Shown: positions 24,795 to 61,880 of the stretch, one piece after another | Layout: each line of letters opens with the position of its first letter | Position numbering within the stretch: the first letter of the stretch is position 1 | Assembly (NCBI RefSeq): GCF_964340395.1 | Contig: NC_135565.1 | Coordinates: 16,568,209-16,632,208, forward strand | Reading direction: 5' to 3' | Length of the DNA stretch: 64,000 nucleotides | Origin: Glandiceps talaboti | Lineage: Eukaryota > Hemichordata > Enteropneusta > Spengelidae | The notes under the pieces: generated by a model | The model's database searches: none | Told to the model about the DNA's origin: nothing | The model's input: only the letters and a program-made list of their open reading frames with translations | Program-made: the position numbers and the translations under genes

Positions 24795-25754
24795 GTAGCA
24801 CAACTGTACACTTTTTAAAAATGTTTACAAACATGCTAGTCCATGCTAAAAATATGTGTTCATTTGCTGAATGACTATCCAGTTGCCTATCCAGTCCTGT
24901 TGTTATCTTTGTAATATACAGAATCATTTGGCTGTTGCTATGGGCGTGGTCATGTTCCTAGACATATTTGCATACGTTTTTTGAACATTTGTTCACTTGT
25001 CTATTAATCCCTATTGTTATCTTTCAATATATGTGATCATTTGTCTGTTGCTATAGGTGGGGTATTGTTACTAGGCACATTTACATACATTTTTTGAATG
25101 TTTATTATCAATTCTGTTATCTTTGTGGAATACACCACCGTTTGGCTGTTGCAATGGGCATGATCATGGTTGCTAGGAGTATTTCCATACATGTTTTTGA
25201 ATGGTTACTCACTTGCCTAACAGATGATGTTGTTATTTGACCAAAATATACTGCTATTTGGTTGTTGCTAAAGGTGTGGTCATGGTTGCTTGGGCCAATT
25301 ATGTTACTAAAGGCTGCAGAATAACACTTCTAGAAACATCTCACCAAGTTTCAGTCTCATTGACCAAGTACTTTAATTCACATTTTTACATCAATTTGCA
25401 TATCACTGATCAAATCATTATATGCTTAATTTTCTTCATCTATACACCCCCAGATACATCCCCAATCTCCAAAAGACACATTTTTAGCCCTAATATATGT
25501 ATAATTTCATCATGTCATGAACAATTCTTAATCTAAACACCCCTGAGAATGTTCCCGCCAAATTTTAAACTGATCTGATCTGCCCAGTAGTTTTGAGTTG
25601 GAAGTTTTTTGACCAAAAATCACATTTTTTTTACCCAAATCACACATCGGTGGCAAGATCATTATGATTTGAGCAATTTCCCAACTAAACACCCAAGGTA
25701 ATACACCCATCAAATATCATGGCAATCAGTCCTGCAGGTTTTGACTGTAAGTTG

Positions 25755-25800
<46 letters not shown>

Positions 25801-25876
25801 GACAGACATACAGATGGACAGACACTCTGCCATGCCTATAGCACTACTGAACCTTATCAGTTCAGTTGTGCTAAAC
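24795..25876 (+). mobile_element. Non-autonomous transposon with internal repeats and CA tract
   Basis: Begins tagcacaactgtacac near 24797 and ends with the complement of tagcacaactgaac near 25873, giving inverted ends of about 13 bases. Inside are about four degenerate copies of a 100-130-base unit around ggctgttgctatgggcgtgg, then a CA/GACA microsatellite (25756-25810). The same head occurs at 43512 and the same end at 63270. Found only in segment 2. Confidence 0.65.
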
Positions 25877-26195
25877 CCCCACCCCACCCTAATAATCTGG
25901 AGAATGCATAATGATACACAAATTTATATTACTCGACTATAAAATAACTTGTCACATGAATCAATACATGTCTCTTGTGACATCTACAAAAGTGCCACCC
26001 CAATTTTGGTTCTATACAAACATGGAGACAATTGGAAAGAAAGTATTTTATCTTAAATTTGTTTCGAATATAAAACAAGGATATAATTTTGAAAGAATAT
26101 TTTATTTTGAATTGTTTTCAATCATTGCCCACACAAGTGTCCCTTTTGACCTGTGTATAGAACTATCAAACTCCCATTGGTACTAGACTAAACAA

Positions 26196-26588
26196 GAGGA
26201 ACGCCATTCCAGGACATAAAGGCATTCTTATGAACTTTGGGTTGTGGAGAGTCATATCAAAGTTTTACATCACTTACATTGTTTGTGATTTCAATTTGTA
26301 GTCGTCCCCTATTTTGGGGACCTTTCCTGAGTGCCACATTGCCTCATGGAAGTCAGCACAAATGTTTATGCAATGGTTGAACAATGAATATTCATGATGT
26401 TTTCAGTGAATGTAATAGGCTCTTAGAGGTCATGAATATTCATGATTTCGAGCAGCCTTTACCTTGGGTGAAAACTTAATGTTTCTCAGAAATTGCATGT
26501 AATGTAGGTGATGGAAAACCATGACATGACTTTCCAAAACCTAAAGTTCCTGAAAATGTCTTTATGTCCTGGAGTGGTGTTCTCCTTT
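26196..26588. repeat. Palindromic MITE, segment 2 copy
   Basis: Same family as 12966-13327, with ends gaggaacgccattccagg and cctggagtggtgttctcct. It carries an extra internal repeat around gaatattcatgat. Confidence 0.85.
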
Positions 26589-27077
26589 ACAGAACATAAT
26601 CTCATTTTTTTTTTTGAAAGAGTACTTGCAATATCTAATTACTGATCTATCATATCAAATGATAATTATATTTCTAAGAATCTACTTTTTATCCTCTCTG
26701 GTGAGTATAACTATATAGTATATAACTCTAGTTTCGAACTCAGTGTGTCCTCTATGTCAAATTATTTTGTCACTGGTTTGTGATATAAATTTCTCAGAAT
26801 GCACCAACATTTGGTAGTCCTATCCCTTACAATGTGGTGACCATTGAGCCCTCTAAGCCAATTTGACACAACTCTGACATGCAGCCGTTTATTGTGCCTC
26901 GTCAAAATTTGAAGTTCTCTGTGGCAACAAGTGTAATTTTGACTACTAGTAATTTGACAGCCACTGTCACACATTTATGACATATCAAAATATTTGTGGT
27001 TACTCACAAATAAACATAACTTTTAACACCTAGACCTACAACAAAAATTGTCATTAGACTAAGGGCACACTAAGTCT

Positions 27078-27503
27078 TAGTCTAGATCCCTATGACCGTA
27101 TTCAGATTTTACTCTACATTATCTTCACACATTACATATAGTCAATTCCATTACCCTCGCACAGAATTCTGTGCTCTCCCTACAGTGTTCATATTAACAT
27201 GATGATGTCGTCACGTCCACTTGTGATTTACAGTTTAAATAGACCAGATGGAGTTCAGTTGGACATTTGCAACCATATCATATCATATCAGACATAGCGA
27301 AAGTCAAACAGCTGTACCAAATGACTATTAATGTCGATGGCGACAGCTTGTCAATTTGTGATGGGTTACTAGACATGTGCTGTTAGCATTTCGCCCACCA
27401 TGGGGTTCAACCACAATTAATGCCTTGAGTAATGAGACTGAGTAGATGAAATGTGTGAAGATAATGTAGTTTAAAATCGGAATACGGTCGTCAGGAACTA
27501 GAT
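27078..27503. mobile_element. hAT-like MITE with target duplication and empty site
   Basis: Inverted ends of about 50 bases (tctagatccctatgaccgta on the left, matched by the complement of tacggtcgtcaggaactaga). Flanked by taagtct on both sides. Segment 3 has the uninterrupted site cactaagtctataatttt near 37590. A 7- or 8-base duplication suggests a hAT-type element. No transposase frame. Confidence 0.8.
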
Positions 27504-28128
27504 TAAGTCTATAATTTTAATCCTTCCATCAACTACTGCTATCTAATAACGTTCAATAAAATCCTGACGTTAACAAACCTTAATTACTTCATTGGCAATA
27601 AAAGATGATTTTATGATTACTCAATGTGTGTTGTTTGTTTTGATAAGTAATGTGGAGTGTACTACTGTATCATATGAGTCAGCAGAAATAATTTATTCAA
27701 ATTGCACACTGAATATTCATGATTCCTGAGTGCCTATACCCTTCAGTGTAAAAGTTATCATGAATGTTCATTGTGCAACGTGAATATATTATTTCTTCTG
27801 ACTCCCATGATGCAATGTCCAACAGCAAAGATACCCTATAAAGGTACAATATCAACTTTATATTTCTTTGAAACCAATAGTTTATGAAAATGTCTCTATC
27901 TCCTGGAGTGGTATTACCCTTTAAAGGCCAGGGTTTCAATCCCATGTTCTCGTTCTCACATTAGTGTTATCTTAAGAATGGAGCCATGAGGATTACATAG
28001 AATTATTATGGAGCACTGACAGAAAACTGGTTTTTGTTCCTAAATTCTAATCCTGATCCAAACCAGATGACAAATTGTTAGAGCAGTTCTATGGACTGAA
28101 ATTTTTGTGAATAATATTTTCTACAAAC

Positions 28129-28258
28129 CTTCAAAAGTTAATCGGATTTTGTACCTCGGGTGATAAACACAAGTTTGTTTGCTTGGTGTCCATTATCTCG
28201 AGTATTTGCTTGGCAACAGGATATGTACAAAGTTGGGCACGTTAATGGTACCATGAAT
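28129..28258 (-). pseudogene. Decayed copy of UMPS exon 5 (segment 2)
   Basis: Reads like exon 5 (AQLCTYPVAKQILEIMDTKQ, then TNLCLSPEV) but has lost one base near its end compared with the intact exon and has an in-frame stop near its start. The gtttgt donor is kept, but the acceptor region is diverged. It therefore cannot feed cassette A. Confidence 0.85.
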
Positions 28259-28429
28259 TCAATTTTTACTTGCTTACTAAACACTGGTACATGTATGTAC
28301 ATGTATCCATGTAAATTGACAAGGGAACTTACATAGATTTCCTCTCTGATTGAAAGAATTGTCTGACTAACTGATGACATTTAGTATTACATTTTATTTT
28401 AATGGATCAAAATGGTTGACGTGTTGTAC

Positions 28430-29821
28430 ATATCTAAATTTCACTTTAATTTATTGCAGAAAAGTAGATAATTTTAATTAGTAGGGCAGAAAGAAATATT
28501 TTTGTCTAAAGGCAGTTTAAAAAAATGTAAGTTTTGATGAAAGCACAAATTGGTTGTGAAATGACATAAATAAATTTAGTGTCTCAACCTAACTTTTGAC
28601 TTAAAATCATACATGGGTGTGGTTTTCATCGTTTATAGGTCAAATCTACCGGGTTACTGATGTCGTAAGAAAACATTTACACCTGTCACCTTATTGTTGG
28701 TGAATACATAATGTACATGGGAATGAGACAGACAACAGAATTTGATAAGTTGAGAGAAAATAGATCAACTTGCCATGTAAAGAAGAACAAGGGTTGAAAT
28801 CATGAGATGAAACCAGAAGATAATTCAGAAGTGTATTTTTTTATTGTTAATACATTTTTGATGATTATTAACATCCTCTTGCTACATTTATCTTGCTACA
28901 AGATACAGAACACAATTGGATATCCCCTCCCCCCATCACAATATTTTCCTTCTTTCACACTGTAGAAATAACAATAAACTAGGCGGTCTTCTTGTTATGG
29001 GCCAGTTTAAATTTAGTGCTGTAGAAATAAGAATAAACCAGGTGGCCTTCATGTTATGGGCCAGTTTCATGCTGTAGAAATAAGAATAAACTAAGTGGCC
29101 TTCTTGTTATGGGCCAGTGATAAACAATAAACATTGTATAACAATGATAAGTTGTTATCTTTTTACAATGTCCATTTACTTCACTTCTGAATAAGGAATT
29201 CCAGGCATGGAGCTAGTAATAGAAAGACCAGGCAAGACTAGGCCCAATACATATGACGTGTAATCTATAACTGAGTTATAGAGGTTATGATGATAAAATA
29301 ATTGTTCTATAGATTGCGATTTTATTCGAAGCAAAATGATTTAATATGGCATGTACACTTAGTCCACTGTCAACAACATGTAAGTTGTGTATCATAGTCT
29401 TCATAGTACACACCACTAAAATGATGAAGTTAACATTAGGGTTAGGGATTTATACAGTACAGGCTATGTTGTTGAAATGATTACACAGGTATTATCTATA
29501 GAAAAAGTAGTTATCACAGTGAAAATGGGCTTGATGTTGAAACCATGTTGAAAGGTTGGCTTGATATTGAAAGGTGGGCTTGATGTGATGTTGTGCCCTG
29601 TGTTCTAATGAAGAAGTTCAGTTTCCAAGCTGTTATGTTTTCTAGCCATAGATTGTCTATCAAGTGTACCAAACAAACATGAATACTACATGCAATGAAA
29701 ATTCTATTTCATGGGCCTATGGCAGTCATTTTTTTAAAAATATGAAATCGTTGACTTTCAACATGGTCCTACAAGTATATTTCTTATAACAGAATGTCCC
29801 AAAATAATGGCTCTATGGTAT
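28430..29821. other. 3' flank of UMPS cassette B
   Basis: Begins at the segment 2/3 junction. Contains a 53-base minisatellite remnant (28956-29118) and a minus-strand AATAAA near 29320. Collinear with 15600-17034 but more diverged than the cassettes themselves. Confidence 0.6.
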
Positions 29822-51747
<21,926 letters not shown>

Positions 51748-51800
51748 GGTGAACACACGTACACTTCTTTGACTCCACGCTGAAATGGTCCCGCGCTGAG

Positions 51801-51819
51801 GGGTCAAGGGTCATGACCC
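51801..51819. promoter_or_regulatory. Possible nuclear-receptor element upstream of UMPS
   Basis: gggtcaagggtcatgaccc, about 54 bases upstream of the UMPS ATG. It is a direct repeat of gggtca with one spacer base (DR1 type), and the second half also forms an inverted pair with tgaccc. Such sites bind HNF4 or RXR-type receptors in animals; use here is inferred. Confidence 0.4.
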
Positions 51820-53902
<2,083 letters not shown>

Positions 53903-54027
53903 ATGGTGGTGGCGGATGCTAGCTCGGCACCGGCGTGTGCCGATGTTGTGTTTGTGATTGAAGGAACGGCGAATCTGCACGCCTATATCGACCAGTTGAA
54001 GACATCATACATCATCCCAACTTTAGA
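53903..54027 (+). CDS. MED25: Mediator subunit MED25, exon 1 (partial gene)
   Basis: MED25 links transcription activators to the Mediator complex in the nucleus. This exon gives 41 codons plus two bases, containing the hallmark [13 protein letters not shown] at residues 13-25, then [14 protein letters not shown], matching the start of the human VWA domain ([20 protein letters not shown]). The ATG is well placed: an in-frame TGA lies two codons upstream, and the context is A at -3 and G at +4. A gtgagt donor follows, splitting a Glu codon as expected before the human sequence YFNGG. I find no second exon up to 64000, so intron 1 is at least about 9.97 kb or its next exon is unrecognisable to me. 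Head to head with UMPS. Confidence 0.88.
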
Positions 54028-57000
54028 GTGAGTACTACTATTGTTGTTCCTTTTACAAAATTATCAAGCTGACCGGCTATACACCCCAAGTCAGCGACAG
54101 TTTCTAGCTCATCAACTGGCCACCTCTCATGCTCACACGTACGGCTGTTGTCGTGAATGACATGATTCTTAGAGAATAGCACATTGTAATACTCGTAGTA
54201 GCGAGTTTGATTGGTAATCATTTTATTTGGCCAATTGAACACGTGCAGTCGTTTTACGGCCAGCTTGTTCTTTGCATTCTTTCCTGGTGAAATTCCTTGG
54301 TCGAATTCCAGACCGGAGTACACACCAAACAGTGCGACCTTCTTTCAATGTACCTTTTTTATGTGGTAAACACTTACGTTGAGCACACCTGTCGTGTGCC
54401 GGATTTTTAATCAGTTTGTACCGTGGTTTTTATCAGATCGCCCAGCCGTACCAAGTTCTGTGTCTCCGATTAAATAACTCGGCACATTTAGTTCCGTTTT
54501 ATGTAAGTTACATACAAGAAATGAAAGTGGTCTGTGGGTTTGTTCTTGTCTCGTTTGGTTTATCAACGTGAGCCGGAATTTTGGTGCTTGCACAATTCTG
54601 TGTACATTCAAAGAAAAATCACCCCATCGTTGATCTTTTGTATGCATTTAACTACCAACTCCCAGCTTTTAAATGGGACAGGGTGTTCGATGACCCCCGT
54701 TACTATAAAGTTAAATATTACTGAAATGTGGTGGCAATATGCTGAAGGGTCACATTTTACCGTTGATACTGGCAGCTGTATCTTTGGCTTACAGGTTTTT
54801 TTTTTTTATTATGAAACGTGTATACTTATACCGGAGCATTTTTTAAACTAACGCTGTGCCGAGAGTGAAGCCGATAGCTATATATCCGGATTTTTTGGTA
54901 GATATTAAATTATTCAGGGCACATTAGTTATACGGTTTCTATCTAAATTGTGCGGACTTCCTGTGTTGAACCAAGACCTCACCCAGAAGCGTGCCATATT
55001 AATTGTCGTGTTTTGGAGTAAACACGGCCACTGCTTCAGTGCTCGACGTTTTTTGTGATGGTAATTGAGTCGTGCAATCTGTTTTCGATTATCAACATAT
55101 CTCAGTACTGTCAAAACGGTCGGTTGAGCATGTTTCGAGGCCAGGCGATGACTAAACTTTACGCAGTGCGTTTATGAATGTGAAAATGCTTATTTTTAGC
55201 TCTGCTGTGTAATTCCCAGCAGAATTGAAGAGACGCACAAGTATAGAATAATTAGACACTTTGAAATGTGGACATACATGTAGTTGGAAAACAATGACAT
55301 TGACTCATAAATTTAACTGTTCTAGACAGAAGTGCAGCAACGATTTTATGTTCAAATTTGATACCAAAGTGCTATGAAGGGCTTCTTTTTAACCCCCATT
55401 CACACATCATACAGCATGTCCAGTAGATAAACAAATGAAGTCACTCTTGGGTGCCAGGATCAGTGAGCCCACAATACAGTTCCATCACTCCCCCCATGCA
55501 TGGGTCATTTGAAACTACATGATACACATATACAATGGGTGTACTTCATTATAATATTCTTGTTTGTATGCAGATAACATTCACTTTTGTCAGGCAAGAA
55601 AAAAACACATTGGAAGGCTAGAGTAAACATTTTGGTGAAAAACAGTTAAAATCTCATCACTTTTACTTTAATTTAAGGGTTCTTAGAAGTTGAAAATTCA
55701 GTTTACATTGTATTGGCTTCTCCACCAGCATTTAAGTTTTAAAAAGTATAACTTCACCTGCTTACTATCTGTGTTACAGGTTTCCAAAACTTTTGCAAGA
55801 TTAGTTTCACAGGTGACAGCATACCCAAGAAAGGCTGTGATTTTGACAAAATTTTGCGAATTGTATATTAAGTAGTCGTCTATTTGGTAATATCGATACT
55901 ACATTTGTACATACAATTCATGTGATGTTTATGTAAATTACTAATAGCATATGATCTCAGTAACTGTGTGAAGTCACCCACTAATATAATGTATTTATAG
56001 TTGGAGTGTAGCCAGCAAATGAAAAGGTTGTTAGCATATAAACATTGGGGATCAACCAAGGCAACTATAGACAATTTCCAAAAAGTCCCAAAACAATGTT
56101 ACTATAAATAATTTTCTATAATAACGGATATTTTCATCAATTTATCAGACTTTGTGTAACATCGCTTAGCAACAGATTTCACAGCCCACGTATTATTCTT
56201 TTTTTTTGAAGATATTTTTTCGTAGAAAGATATTTTCTGCTTATATGACGTAGGAAGGGTGTGTAACATCAGTATTAGGTGATGTGACCACACCTATAAA
56301 TACATTCTGTGGTTTAGCCCCACTGCCCCAAGCAATTGGGTTAATCCATTTGATAAGGAAATATAGGTGAAGTTGACAATAACAAGGGAGGGGTAGTGAA
56401 TTGTTACCATACATAAGCTGTTCACACCTATTTTGAAGTAAAAGTGATCATGTTACCTATAGTAAGTGTATGAAAGGCCGTACTATTATTTGTCGAAATA
56501 GGGGTGGTAAAGTGAAACATCGAGAAATGTTTTGATATTTTGTCATCTTTTTTATGCTGCTGTAACTGTAACTGTAAAGTTGATTTCTGAAATTAAAAAA
56601 CTAACCAAACTTCACAAATTTAAAAGATACTGTTTCACTTTCTGGTAAGTCATCCGATGTCATATTATAATGTTGTTGTTCATTGGTCTGAGCATAGACC
56701 CTCCACCCACGTTGGTGGAGGGTCTGTGGTCTGAGCTGTAACTCAACAATTGCAAAGCCTAAAGAGAGATAACAAGATAATCCTTTCAATCCTATTATTA
56801 CGTTTATATATTAGTTATTTTTTTAAATTCTACTCCAGGACACAACTTAAGTTATGATCCTACAAGAAAATGAAATGAATTTTAAAATTGTAGCTTACAC
56901 ATTACCGTTAAACTTAAAGTAAGCATTTTATTCATTCAAATTCTTAATAGCTATCTCACCAGTTCAGAATGTGGGAACATATACCCTCAGAAGGGGTTTT

Positions 57001-58381
57001 TATACTCCGGAAATGTCAGCCATTTTCAACTATTTTGGACTGAATACATTATATCAGTTTATTTGAACAAGTTTTGTCTTTCACCACTGATGTAGCGGTA
57101 GTAGTGTACCTAATTTTATGGTTGCACATACTTGAACAAGTCAAACAGAAAAAACGTGTATCGCTGCCACTTAGCACAAAAAATGGCTCCTACAAAGAAC
57201 AAAACTTTACAGATATAAGATCAAAACAGCTGGTCAGCAGTAGTAGACTAGTTAATAATGTTGTAGTATGTAGATATATAATGACAGTTTGTTTACCTTT
57301 GTTGGTCAGATTTGATTTACACAAAACAGGCCATATTTAAATTTTACAGACAATGCAGGCTACATTGACTATACATGTATAATACCTTGTCTTTCAATAT
57401 GACTATGAACTCATTTATGAAACACAATACTCAACCCCTGCTGGGAAATACATGTATACTCTCATAAAATGTAGAAGAAAAGTAGTGAATTGTTAGTGTT
57501 TACAAAGTTTGAGTTGGCGGCCATGTTTAATCTTGTTCAGGAAGTGCTTGAAAATAAAACCAGTAGGACAGCTGTACATATGCCAACTTACAAGTGTATT
57601 TTAGTTGTCTGGCAGGTATTAGAATCACAAGAACAGCAAAGTTGAACACTAATGTAAAATTTTCACTTTTCTTGAACATAGTTTTGGGAACGATAAAATC
57701 CTGAGGAACTTGACAAATTGCACAATGCCATACAATGTATTTACGAACGTTTGACAAAAACTTTGAAAATTGGGCTGTGAAGTAGTATTACAGTGCCAAC
57801 ATGTTTTTCCTTCACATGGAAAAAAATTGAAAATGAAAACAAATCGTGTCAGATTCGGCAAATAAAAATGTTTGCATCTTGAAACATGATATTTTATAAA
57901 CTAATGATTGTGTTACAGTACATGTACTTGCGTAAAGTATAAAACATTGCCTACTTCAAACAGCGGTGGCTCCTACTGGTGTTCATATATCATACACATC
58001 TTTATGTATAGCCTAGGTACCAAGCAGATAACTGGTACATGTATACAGTTAAGTTTGTATTTCATAGTCGTGTGTACACAGTCACCAAGTACGAAGTGTC
58101 ATCATTTGTAATTTAGCCTGGTAACTCCAGCTTAAATATGTGTAATTATTTGAACAGAGTTCCGTATCTATAGCTCTCTGGAAATGAATTCTTGTGTACT
58201 GTGACATGTCGTCGTTCCACTCTGCTATGGTTCGTTCCTCGCTATCTAAAACAGTGCATCAATTTCTTGTTTCATTGATTCACATCATGTGGGGATACCA
58301 ACTTGTAATGCCATCATCTGATACAGCGGTGGTCCATTTAAAAGCCAGTAATAGTTGAATAGTTTGTTCCCATTTTCACAT

Positions 58382-58548
58382 CCCCCTAAATTTGTGGAGT
58401 GAGTTCACACATTCAAGACACCCCCCCCCCCTAATTTGTGGGATGAGGTACCTGTAACACATCCAAGACATCCCCCCTAATTTGTGGGGTGAGTTAACAC
58501 ATCCAAGACATCCCCCCTATTTGTGGGGTGAGTTAACACACCCAAGAC
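58382..58548 (+). repeat. Tandem repeat, about 46-base unit
   Basis: Three to four units of ccccctaatttgtggggtga followed by gttaacacatccaagacat. Confidence 0.85.
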
Positions 58549-59543
58549 CATCCTACAGCAAAGTGACCAAACTATTCAGCAGTGCATCATGATGTACTGA
58601 TAGTGGCAATGGAAGCACTTTACACAGTAGCGAAAAAATGTGAAACAAAAGTGCATTTAAGTTTTCCAGACTGCACAGATACCCTAATAGTGAAAAAGAA
58701 ATACTGCTATTAACAATACAGTGTGTAACATCAAATTGTTTTATAGTTGGTACACTGCTATCTTTTGAAATCATTTGTAACATGTGACAAGTAGGTAGTG
58801 TCTACCTGTTAGTTCATCAAGTCCATTAACTTCCCCACCAAGTTCCAAAATGCAAATTAGGTGTAAATTTGGATCAGGTGTCTTAGTACAAACTACTGAT
58901 CACTGCTGTTCTAAAATCTCAACAAAATGCCATGGTTACACTTTTTTTACAGAAGTTTGAAAATTGCAACAAAAACTACTTGCTACTGAATTTCTAAAAT
59001 TTTAACGAAAAATAATCGTTACAGAAGTTTGAACGGTTTAACAAAAAATTACCAATTACAAGTCAAAACCTTAGCACAGAACATGATAACCCAGTAGTTA
59101 TGACAGGTCAAAGGTCATCAGCAAATTTATACAAGTTTCTGCTGATGTGTGTCAACAAATTTGTAGTCTGTCAATTTGACCTTGAAATTTAGGTCAGTGT
59201 TCAGTTTAGACTAAATACAGTATGACAATAATAAAACCATAACAAGTCTTAATATTTCATCACATGTTCCTGTTCTTGTAGATTGCCTGATCTCTACAGA
59301 AATCATGACAAATTTGACACTATTTTATCTAGTTCATTGACTGGCACACAATAAATAAACAAGTTGGACTCTGCAATCATATCAATCACTGTTTGAAATG
59401 AAGGGTCAGTCCTTGAGTATTGCCAGTGATGTGTTAGGGTATAGGGTTAGGGGTCAGAGTGGTACAATATGTGTCATTGGTTAAAGTTTTACCTCCATCA
59501 ACCGTAGTTGTTTTCACCAGTCACCTGTTGTAAGTTTAGATAG

Positions 59544-60030
59544 AAGATACAGACATACATACATACATATACACACATACATTGTACATACATACATACA
59601 TACATATACACACATTATACATACATATACACACATACATTGTACATACATACATACATACATACATATACACACATTATACATACATATACACACATAC
59701 ATTGTACATACATACATACATACATACATATACACACATTATACATACATATACACACATACATTGTACATACATACATACATACATACACACACATTAT
59801 ACATACATATACACACATACATTGTACATACATACATACATACATACATACATACATACATACATACATAGATGTACATTATTCCATACATATGTACATA
59901 CGTACGAACATACGTATGTACGTACATACCTACATACATACATACATATTACATACATACATACATACATACATATACATTTTCCATACATACATACATA
60001 CATACATACATACATACATACATGTATGCA
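59544..60030 (+). repeat. CATA microsatellite with higher-order repeat
   Basis: Between 59580 and 59870 a unit of about 60 bases recurs: cattgtacatacata, a CATA run, then tatacacacattatacatac. Pure CATA runs follow. All Tyr-Ile-His or Met-Tyr-Val frames here are artefacts. Confidence 0.95.
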
Positions 60031-60569
60031 CACTCACACACAGATATACACACACAATGTATATATACACATTCAATCCAAGAGAGTCGTTCACATGTAA
60101 AAATTTCAAGCATATACCCACGTTTCAAATATCTTCAAGACAGAGTTTGACAAACATTTGAATAAGTGGTTATTTGTATTATTAAGCTCTATATACCGGG
60201 GTATGTACATATATGTTCTTCTCTGTTGTACATGTATGATGTACTATATGTACTTCATGAAAACTCAAGTTATACCAAGAAAATTCTGTTTCGTACAAAC
60301 AACTAATTTAGCTACAAGATAGTTTCCTAAATACATGACTACATGTACTTCATATAAACTCGTTTTACATGTAGGTCTAGCTTTACTAATACTACTCACA
60401 ATCACTATAACGTGGGCCATGTGTTTTAATGATATACATGTAGAAATGGTTAAAGCACATTTATGTAACAGTTGTGTTTATTGTGATGCAAATTATCTAG
60501 ATAGTTAGTGGAATGCTTTGAAAAGGACACTGAACTTACCAACACTTGGAATCAACATTGTCTGAGCTC

Positions 60570-60840
60570 ACAGAGTTGAAACCTACATTGTACATTGTAT
60601 AAATGCACAGGGATGAAACTTACTTTGTACGAACTCGTAGGGATGGAACTTGCATTGAACGAACTCATAGGGGTAGAACTTATGTTGTACGAATTAGTAG
60701 GGATGGAACTTTAATGTTGTGCAAACTCACAGTGCTGGTTACCTACGCTGTGCAAACTTGCGAGCATGAAACTTACAGTCTGTGAAGTCACCGGGATTGA
60801 ACTTTCATGAACCCATTGTATAAACTCACAGGGGTGACAT
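60570..60840 (+). repeat. Degenerate minisatellite, 33-36-base unit
   Basis: About seven units like gtacgaactcgtagggatgg followed by aacttgcatt, increasingly diverged to the right. Confidence 0.75.
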
Positions 60841-61389
60841 CAATCATCCATGGATGATTTTTTCATGGAATATTAAAAAATTTACAATATTATGTATTAT
60901 ATACATGTAGTGTTACCATGATATTAGGCAAGGATACTATCAGTACAATGTGTAGCTGGGTGATGGTGTATCGTTGCACTGAGGGCAGACACTCTCATAT
61001 CAAGTCTGTAATAATTTTATTATACAGTCTCCACAGATGTTATTTTTTATGCAAGAAATATCGTGTTGGGGAAAAATCAACCTGGAAATGAGCTTGTGTG
61101 ACATTTACTGTGATCATCTCTTTGATAATTGTCCAGCTAGACATGGTAACAATAAAATGTGACATTTTAGTAAGATTTTTTCAACCAGAAAAAAAAAAGA
61201 TGTTACAGTGTATGTTTCATGTTTATTGGTTTCTAGTGTATAGCCCTAGTGGTACTTTTGAAGCAGGGGAGGGTTTTGATGAAATTAAAATGGTTTCCTG
61301 GATGTAAATGTAACATTTTTATTAAGGATGTAACACAAGAAAAAGGGGAATTTTACAATCCGCTCTACTGTACATTGTAATTTAAGTAG

Positions 61390-61880
61390 GTAAAAGGTAT
61401 GGGGAACTCCGGTAGCTTTTACCTACTTATTACCTTGTAAAATCTAACAACACCTTATAGTTGATTCAGCTAGCTATGCATCTATCTACTGTGCAGCTAC
61501 ATGTAGTAAGCTCTGTAGTTCATAATTTATACTCTGAGAAGTAGAATCCATGGAAGAGAAAAAAGGAAAATATCCATACTTTCCCAGTGTTTTTGATAAG
61601 GTTTGGGAATCTGTGTGGGAAATCAGTTAAAATTTCTCAAACCTTGTTACATTATTTTGGTGGGGGAAACCATGCTAAAACACCTCAGAATGCAGGTACA
61701 ATGTAGATTTTAAACTATTTACATGTACTAGAGAACCCTTTTCAAATAACTGAGGAACCAGGTAGGTTTTACCTATGAGAGACTCCTGGTAAAATGGTTG
61801 GGGAACCAGGTAGATTTTACCTATTGACTAGAGAACCTGGTAAAGTGACTGGGAAACCAGGTAGATTTTTCCTGTATCTC
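61390..61880 (+). repeat. Dispersed gggaacc/ggtaaaat repeat cluster
   Basis: Repeated phrases such as ggggaaccaggtagatttta and cctattgactagagaacctg. The same family is seen at 42960-43140, 44580-44870 and 47160-47700 in UMPS intron 3. Confidence 0.6.

Larger units (their letters stand above)
25877..28128. other. Segment 2 spacer with MITEs
   Basis: Contains the palindromic MITE (26196-26588), a separate MITE (27078-27503), a diverged MITE relative (27650-27935) and stretches shared with segments 1 and 3. No gene recognised. Confidence 0.6.

Noticed and set aside
51748-51807. Twenty-residue arginine-rich extension of UMPS that could look like a targeting peptide
   Set aside because: It starts at TTG and there is a stop shortly upstream; the ATG of MDLEQ is the start.
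54012-54323. 103-residue minus-strand frame beside MED25 exon 1
   Set aside because: No family resemblance; long frames are easier by chance in this more GC-rich promoter-proximal stretch.
59514-60161. Tyr-Ile-His and Met-Tyr-Val repeat proteins
   Set aside because: Product of the CATA array, open in several frames on both strands.
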